NCBI GenBank assembly: GCA_945906975.1
Contig: CAMDRY010000083.1
Coordinates: forward strand, 1 to 9,700
Length of the DNA: 9,700 nt
From: Bordetella parapertussis
GTDB lineage: Bacteria; Pseudomonadota; Gammaproteobacteria; Burkholderiales; SG8-39
Reading direction: 5' to 3'
Made by a program: the position numbers and the translations under genes. Shown here piece after piece: positions 5,513-9,700 of this stretch. Below the pieces are notes generated by a model, which saw only the letters and a list, made by a program, of their open reading frames with translations, did not search any database and had not been told where the DNA came from. How positions within the stretch are numbered: position 1 is the first letter of the stretch; each line of letters begins with the position of its first letter.

Positions 5513-5944
5513 CTATTGGCGCTGCGGCGGGATTGAATCCGGCCGCTGACTTTCAATACCTCGTTGCCAACCGTCGAACCATTCACACAGCGCATAAAAC
5601 TCCGTCTGCTCGGCTTGCAGTTCGGCCTGTTTGATCGACTGGCGAAGCAATTCTTTCGCGTCACCGGTTCCCGCGGGACCGGGCAGGTCCTTCATGGCCC
5701 TTCTGAGCGTGCGCAATGGGACGATGACGGTTTCGCGCCAAGGTAGTACCAGCGCCTCGGCACCCCGCCGGGCCTGATCACTAACAGTCCCGCCCAGCCG
5801 GTCTTTCACATAGAGAAAAAACAAATGTAAAACGATATCGAGCCCGGTCTCCTGCTGCTGGCGCAACAAGTCCTCGGCAACCCCGGACCGCGCATAGACT
5901 TCGAGAATATAACGCCATGCGTCATCGCGAACCAAACCGCTCAT
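5513..5944 (-). CDS. TIGR02444 (DUF2390)-type protein, function unknown
   Basis: The 143-residue product fits the TIGR02444/DUF2390 pattern, as I recall it, of small helical cytoplasmic proteins in beta- and gammaproteobacteria. The pattern is an aromatic-rich start, AWRYILEVYARSGVAEDLL (9-27), then a Gln-rich LxxQ segment, then GLDIVLHLFFLYV (34-46) and WRETVIVPLRTLRRAMK (69-85). No signal peptide is present; the hydrophobic stretch at 36-46 is too short for a confident membrane segment. The C-terminal third is charged and ends in a Pro/Gln/Arg-rich tail. It follows the UbiD gene by 69 bp and precedes the next gene by 18 bp on the same strand, but nothing in it links it to decarboxylation. 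The ribosome site is weak. Function unknown. Confidence 0.75.
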   Translation of the reverse strand: MSGLVRDDAWRYILEVYARSGVAEDLLRQQQETGLDIVLHLFFLYVKDRLGGTVSDQARRGAEALVLPWRETVIVPLRTLRRAMKDLPGPAGTGDAKELLRQSIKQAELQAEQTEFYALCEWFDGWQRGIESQRPDSIPPQRQ

Positions 5945-6013
5945 ATCTGCGCCCGGCGCACTGCGTGCAAAACAACTGCGGTTATTGGCGAAAATTCCGC
6001 CGGCACCATTGGC

Positions 6014-7657
6014 TCAGCGCGCCTTGGCATCAAATGTAGATCCGCGAATGCAAATTCGCCCGACCGGATCCTTCCAGAGCTTGCCCTCCTGGTGCAGCTG
6101 CCCAAAGGCGTGCGCGATGGCAACAAAATCGTATTCTGGAAGCTTTTTGTCGATTTCCGTGTAATACAACGGCGACTCCTCGATCAGTGCCAGAATCTTC
6201 GCCTTGAGCACGGTCTCGACATCGGCCGAGGGCGCGCTCTCCGGGTCGGATTTCCCCTTGACGTAATCGTCGATCTTGGCGGTTTCGGCATAAGCGTAGG
6301 CGACACGCTCGTAACGCTCCTTCGGAATACCCTCACCAATAGTCGCATCAATGCCGACTTTTGCGCCGGTTGGCACCACCCCGGGGGTGATATACAGGCT
6401 CGGGTCGAGCGGCTTGGCCCGCACACCCGGGATGATGATCACGTCGCGATCACCCTGCACCCTGGTGGCTATGGCCCACTCCACCTCATGCCCGTTGTAG
6501 ACATCGATGTCCTCATCGACCACCACGACATGCTTGAGATCGCCCACCGAGAGCGCTGCCAGAAGCGCAGTCTTGCCCTCGCCGGCCTGCTTCTTGATCG
6601 ATATGACCGCATGCCAGTACGCCGCGCCGCCGACGGTGATATTGATATCCTCGACATGCACGCCGGTATTTTGCAGGGCGCGGCGCACCGGCTGGTGCAG
6701 GGCGGCGGCGCCAAGGTAGCTGTATTCAAACGGCATGTGCAGGGCGTAATACATCGCGTCCCGCCGCATCATGACGGCGTTAATTTTCACGTTCGGGTTC
6801 CAGTGAAGGCCGCCCATCAGAAAGGTAAATTCCCCAAAGCGTCCTTCGGGCTGGGTCCAACCCGTGGGCATTATCTCGCCCTCTAGAACGATCTCGCTAT
6901 CAGCGATATAGGGCAGATCGGAAGTCTTGCACTGGCCAAGCGCGATGCCTGCGCCACGAAACCCGCCGGAAAGGGACATTTCCTCGACATCGAGCGCCGC
7001 ACGAAAATTGGCCGCGACAGTCTCCATCGGATGGGTGCCGATTGAAATCGAAATCGGCAACGACCTGCCGGCCTTGTAGGCGCGCTCGGCGTAATGCCGC
7101 AGGTTGTTCGGCGTTACGATATCAATGCCGGTGAGGTTCTTCTCTTTCACCATAAATCGATAACAACCGGTATTGATGATGCCGTACTCCGGATCGCGCG
7201 CCATCACAACACCGGCGGTGATCATCGGCCCGCCGTCGTGAATCGAGAAGATCGGTATCGGCAGCGAAAACAGATCGACGTCATCGCCCGTGAGGATGAT
7301 CTCCTCGGTTTTTGAGGTCGCCACCCTGGTCGGCGCGATCGGGTTGGCGAGGCCCGTGGTCATCACCGCCTCGATTTCCCGGTAATTGGCGCAACCCATG
7401 GACATGAAAGCGCGCTTGGCTGAGCGAACGATGCCCGACAATATGGGCATCTTGTAACCGATTACGTTATGAAACATCAATGCCTTGTCTGATTGGTCGA
7501 CAAGAGTCGCCACATGACGGATATCGACGGGCTTGTGGAAATCAATCAGTTCGCCGGCCTGGCGCAACCGCTCGACGAACCCGCGCAGATCTTCTGTGAA
7601 GGGCTTACGTACCTCGCCAGCGCCCGCTTTTGCTTGAATACCCGATTTATTTTGCAT
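6014..7657 (-). CDS. UbiD-family prenyl-FMN-dependent decarboxylase with extra C-terminal domain
   Basis: The 547-residue protein belongs to the UbiD family, which reversibly decarboxylates aromatic or alpha,beta-unsaturated acids with prenylated FMN made by UbiX. Family motifs are complete: NTGCYR (162-167) gives the Asn and Arg that contact cofactor and substrate; PEGRFGEF (270-277) gives Glu271 and Glu276, spaced as Glu277 and Glu282 of Fdc1; DEDIDVYNGHEVEWAIATR (381-399), PLDPS (416-420) and GAKVGIDAT (431-439) are typical of the C-terminal part. After about 450 comes an unusual tail: a linker (468-479) and a compact domain at 480-540 that looks like a winged helix (AKILALIEESPLYYTEID, then AHAFGQLHQEGKLW). 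The start is ATG 7655-7657 with GGAGA nine bases upstream. It lies 96 bp after an ABC ATPase gene, suggesting that the imported solute is its substrate. No ubiX is in the window. Substrate unknown; phthalate-like or cinnamate-like acids are possible. Confidence 0.92.
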   Translation of the reverse strand: MQNKSGIQAKAGAGEVRKPFTEDLRGFVERLRQAGELIDFHKPVDIRHVATLVDQSDKALMFHNVIGYKMPILSGIVRSAKRAFMSMGCANYREIEAVMTTGLANPIAPTRVATSKTEEIILTGDDVDLFSLPIPIFSIHDGGPMITAGVVMARDPEYGIINTGCYRFMVKEKNLTGIDIVTPNNLRHYAERAYKAGRSLPISISIGTHPMETVAANFRAALDVEEMSLSGGFRGAGIALGQCKTSDLPYIADSEIVLEGEIMPTGWTQPEGRFGEFTFLMGGLHWNPNVKINAVMMRRDAMYYALHMPFEYSYLGAAALHQPVRRALQNTGVHVEDINITVGGAAYWHAVISIKKQAGEGKTALLAALSVGDLKHVVVVDEDIDVYNGHEVEWAIATRVQGDRDVIIIPGVRAKPLDPSLYITPGVVPTGAKVGIDATIGEGIPKERYERVAYAYAETAKIDDYVKGKSDPESAPSADVETVLKAKILALIEESPLYYTEIDKKLPEYDFVAIAHAFGQLHQEGKLWKDPVGRICIRGSTFDAKAR

Positions 7658-7753
7658 GATTCGCTATCTCCAAAATTCGTAAAAACAGATCAGCCCAAAC
7701 GGCCGGACAAAACCGATCGCACCGGCATCGGATTGATGCACCTGCATGACACC

Positions 7754-8551
7754 CTAACGAACCGCAACGCCCTCTTCCACCTCCGCGGTAATGATTTGGT
7801 CCCATATTTCGGCAACAAGGTCGTGAAATTCCGGCATCTTGCGCGTGCTGCGAAAATCACGCGGACGGGGCAAATTGACATCGAACGTGGCCTTGATCTG
7901 GCCCGGCCGGCTGCTGAGGACGATCACGCGGTCGGACAGGAAAACCGCCTCCTCGATGTCGTGCGTCACAAAAATGACGCTTTTTTTATAGGAACTCCAG
8001 ATACGCAGCAACTCCCGGGCCATCAAAATTTTTGTCTGCGCATCGAGCGCGCCAAACGGCTCGTCCATCAGGTAGAGCTCGGGTTCGTAGGCGAGCAACC
8101 TGCCAAGCGAGACGCGCTGCCGCATGCCGCCGGAGAGCATTGACGGATAGTGGCGTTCAAAGCCGGCCAATCCGAGAAACGCAATCAACTCGCGCTTGCG
8201 CTCGGCGTGCAATTCAACGGGGAGCCCCCGCAACTCCAGACCAACGGTAATGTTCTCTTCGACCGTGGCCCACGGCAGCAATGCGTCCTTTTGAAACATG
8301 AAACCAAGCCGCTCGCCAGAAGAATTGACTTCCGCGCCATCGACCAGAATCCGCCCCTTCGTCGGCTGCTCCAGGCCGGACACCAACTTGAGCAAGGTCG
8401 ACTTGCCGCAGCCGCTCGGACCGACGATGGACAGGAATGCCCCGTTATCAAGCGTCAGGGACACATCGCGCAAAACCTCGACCGCCCCATAGGAGCGGGA
8501 CACGGATTCCAAGAGCACCTTTGCCGGCGCGGCGGCGACAATATCGCTCAT
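7754..8551 (-). CDS. ABC transporter ATPase, NitT/TauT (SsuB/TauB) type
   Basis: The 265-residue protein is the ATP-hydrolysing subunit of an importer and works as a dimer on the cytoplasmic face. All motifs are intact: Walker A GPSGCGKST (44-52), Q-loop FQKDALLPW (86-94), signature LSGGMRQRVSLGR (139-151), Walker B LYLMDEPFGALD (159-170) and the H-loop THD with His197. The LLPW Q-loop, the RPG segment (215-217) and the PRPRDF segment (228-233) are typical of nitrate/sulfonate/taurine-type ATPases, a class that also carries aromatic carboxylates. The start is ATG 8549-8551 with GGAG eight bases upstream, and it overlaps the stop of a 30-codon ORF by ATGA. The binding-protein gene lies 153 bp upstream and the UbiD gene 96 bp downstream, all minus. 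A permease gene is not adjacent. Confidence 0.95.
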   Translation of the reverse strand: MSDIVAAAPAKVLLESVSRSYGAVEVLRDVSLTLDNGAFLSIVGPSGCGKSTLLKLVSGLEQPTKGRILVDGAEVNSSGERLGFMFQKDALLPWATVEENITVGLELRGLPVELHAERKRELIAFLGLAGFERHYPSMLSGGMRQRVSLGRLLAYEPELYLMDEPFGALDAQTKILMARELLRIWSSYKKSVIFVTHDIEEAVFLSDRVIVLSSRPGQIKATFDVNLPRPRDFRSTRKMPEFHDLVAEIWDQIITAEVEEGVAVR

Positions 8552-8640
8552 CGGCGCGACTCCGGCGGCAACTGCATCAGCATCCCATCTGACAGGACGG
8601 CATGCGATGGAAACGAGGATAGAATTTGCATTTGACTCAT
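8548..8640 (-). CDS. Possible 30-codon ORF coupled to the ATPase gene
   Basis: An ATG at 8638-8640 opens a frame of 30 codons (MSQMQILSSFPSHAV, ending PPESRR) whose TGA overlaps the ATPase start codon as ATGA. AGGAG lies 11 bases upstream of the ATG. The peptide contains four Met and resembles nothing I know. It may be a coupling leader, a leftover of a lost gene, or chance. Translation is unproven. Confidence 0.3.
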   Translation of the reverse strand: MSQMQILSSFPSHAVLSDGMLMQLPPESRR

Positions 8641-8704
8641 TAAGTAGGGCGCTCCTGGCGTAGTCCGGGGCATCACAGCAGGCGAATTTCCCGCCGCGCT
8701 GCGA

Positions 8705-9664
8705 CTAAAATCTGGGCTTCAATTCCTCTACAGTTATCGGCTTCAGAGACGGATCTGCGCCGATGACAATCGTGTTCATGTTGCGCACCGCTTCGGCTTC
8801 GTATGCCCCCCCCTTCGGGATACGATTGACAGCAGACTTGACCGTGGACGCAACGAGCTCATCGGAAAAATGCGGGTACATTTTTTTGATCCTCTCATGG
8901 CCGACAGAGGGGTTTTTCTCCAGTTCAGTCGCGGCCTTGGCGAGTGCCCGTGCAAAACCGCGCGCCACTTCAGGATTTGCGGTAACCCAACTTTCCAGGG
9001 CGAGGGCGGAAAAGCTGGCGTAAGGCAGCGTCGCGAAATCCTTTACCACCGTATAGGCGCCTTTTTTCTGCATCAGGTATGCAGTGTCAGTTTCGACCAC
9101 CAGGCCCGCATCGATCCTGCCACTGTCTATTGAAGCAATCATCGCGCCACCGGTACCGCTGCCAACAATCTGAAAATCGCGGTCAGGGTCAAGCTTCAGT
9201 TCCTTGATTGCCCAACGAATCGTGCTGTCGGTCATACTGCCGGGAGAACTGATGCCCAATTTTTTACCTTTTAGCGCCGCCAGCGAGGTCGGAACGCCGG
9301 TCTTGCCAATCAGCGTGTAATCATGAAATCTGTCTAACCCGTAGAGGACAACGGTCGGCCTGCCCCGGTTCTTCAGGCGCAATGCGTGATCGGTGGCGCA
9401 AAAACAGATATCCACGCTGCCGCCGGCGAAAGCCTGCACGGTGGGCCCGCCGCCCTTGAAGTCGATGAATTCGACATCGAGATTTTCCGCCTTGAAGTAG
9501 CCCTTGTCATCAGCCACCCACGCGGCGAGCATGCACTCAAACGAGACGGAAACGCCAGCCTTGACTTTAGTGAGTTTGGATTGTGCCGCAACCGGACCGG
9601 CAACAAGAAACACACCGGCAACGAGGGCCGTGGCCACGACTTTGCAACTTGAGAAGTTGAACAT
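8705..9664 (-). CDS. ABC transporter solute-binding protein, NitT/TauT family
   Basis: The 319-residue protein is a periplasmic receptor of the TauA/SsuA/NMT1 type. A Sec signal peptide covers residues 1-27 (hydrophobic core about 9-22, cleavage near VAA-Q), with no lipobox. Family features are the start of the mature domain, KVKAGVSVSFECMLAAWVA (33-51), DDKGYFKAENLDVEF (52-66), GGGPTVQAFAGGSVDI (71-86), the hinge-region LKGKKLGISSPGSMTD (131-146), and GRIDAGLVVETD (182-193). AAGG(V)-type lipid anchors are absent. The mature protein has three closely placed Cys at 44, 87 and 89, which may be structural. The ATG at 9662-9664 has AAGGAAGG eight bases upstream. The ATPase follows after 153 bp, and UbiD after that, so the ligand is likely the decarboxylase substrate or a precursor; its identity cannot be read from the sequence. 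Confidence 0.92.
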   Translation of the reverse strand: MFNFSSCKVVATALVAGVFLVAGPVAAQSKLTKVKAGVSVSFECMLAAWVADDKGYFKAENLDVEFIDFKGGGPTVQAFAGGSVDICFCATDHALRLKNRGRPTVVLYGLDRFHDYTLIGKTGVPTSLAALKGKKLGISSPGSMTDSTIRWAIKELKLDPDRDFQIVGSGTGGAMIASIDSGRIDAGLVVETDTAYLMQKKGAYTVVKDFATLPYASFSALALESWVTANPEVARGFARALAKAATELEKNPSVGHERIKKMYPHFSDELVASTVKSAVNRIPKGGAYEAEAVRNMNTIVIGADPSLKPITVEELKPRF

Positions 9665-9700
9665 GATTTGAACCTTCCTTGAAAAATAAAAATGTGCCTA
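9665..9700 (-). promoter_or_regulatory. Ribosome site and start of the upstream region of the binding-protein gene
   Basis: Reading the minus strand, AAGGAAGG lies eight bases before the ATG, a strong ribosome site, preceded by an A/T-rich stretch. The promoter and any upstream genes of this operon lie outside the window. Confidence 0.6.

Noticed and set aside
5986..6005. Terminator after the UbiD gene
   Set aside because: Only a four-base GGCG/CGCC stem is present and no T run follows.
6092..6886. 264-codon plus-strand frame opposite the UbiD gene
   Set aside because: The UbiD motifs are intact on the minus strand; the other frame shows His/Asp/Gly-rich mirror composition.
7709..7731. Hairpin with a T run between the ATPase and UbiD genes
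   Set aside because: On the minus strand CCGAT and ATCGG enclose nine bases and TTTT follows, but a five-base stem is too weak to call a terminator.
1..9700. tRNA, rRNA, CRISPR array, insertion sequence or prophage
   Set aside because: No cloverleaf, spaced repeat array, transposase, integrase or terminal inverted repeats were seen; the short repeats present are isolated.

Overview
The window looks like chromosomal DNA of a high-GC betaproteobacterium, most likely of the order Burkholderiales. The reasons are GC-rich coding DNA, a pimeloyl-type acyl-CoA dehydrogenase divergent from a quinone oxidoreductase, a TIGR02444-type protein beside a conserved FFQNGPQRV protein, and NitT/TauT-type transport genes next to a UbiD-family decarboxylase. 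This is inferred from protein character; no rRNA or other marker gene is present. No tRNA, rRNA, CRISPR array or insertion sequence was seen.

Layout. (1) 1-1675: a divergent pair, the start of an acyl-CoA dehydrogenase (minus, cut by the window edge) and a complete NADPH:quinone oxidoreductase-like enzyme (plus, GTG start at 701). A GGTTGG-rich tandem repeat lies between them. (2) 1843-3177: two convergent exported proteins, a periplasmic protein with two 72-residue repeats (plus) and an MliC-type lysozyme-inhibitor lipoprotein (minus). A bidirectional terminator with 15-bp arms separates them. (3) 3376-4865, all minus: an intact AroE-family shikimate dehydrogenase between two apparent gene remnants, the head of a short-chain dehydrogenase and the tail of an ABC solute-binding protein. 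This reads as a decayed catabolic operon. (4) 4910-5944: two small conserved proteins of unknown function, 18 bp apart. (5) 6014-9664, all minus: a solute-binding protein, an ABC ATPase and a UbiD-family decarboxylase with an extra C-terminal domain.

How the genes may work together. In region 5 the binding protein and ATPase would import a small, probably aromatic or unsaturated, carboxylic acid, and the prenyl-FMN-dependent UbiD enzyme would decarboxylate it. The substrate is not readable from the sequence. The permease is not between the genes and may lie upstream of 9700. Region 1 fits beta-oxidation-like acyl-CoA metabolism. Region 2 is cell-envelope biology.

The best leads are the transporter-UbiD cassette without a local permease, the UbiD C-terminal domain, a 30-codon ORF overlapping the ATPase start by ATGA, the twin-repeat exported protein with its structured leader, and the decayed surroundings of aroE. 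None amounts to a proven new system.
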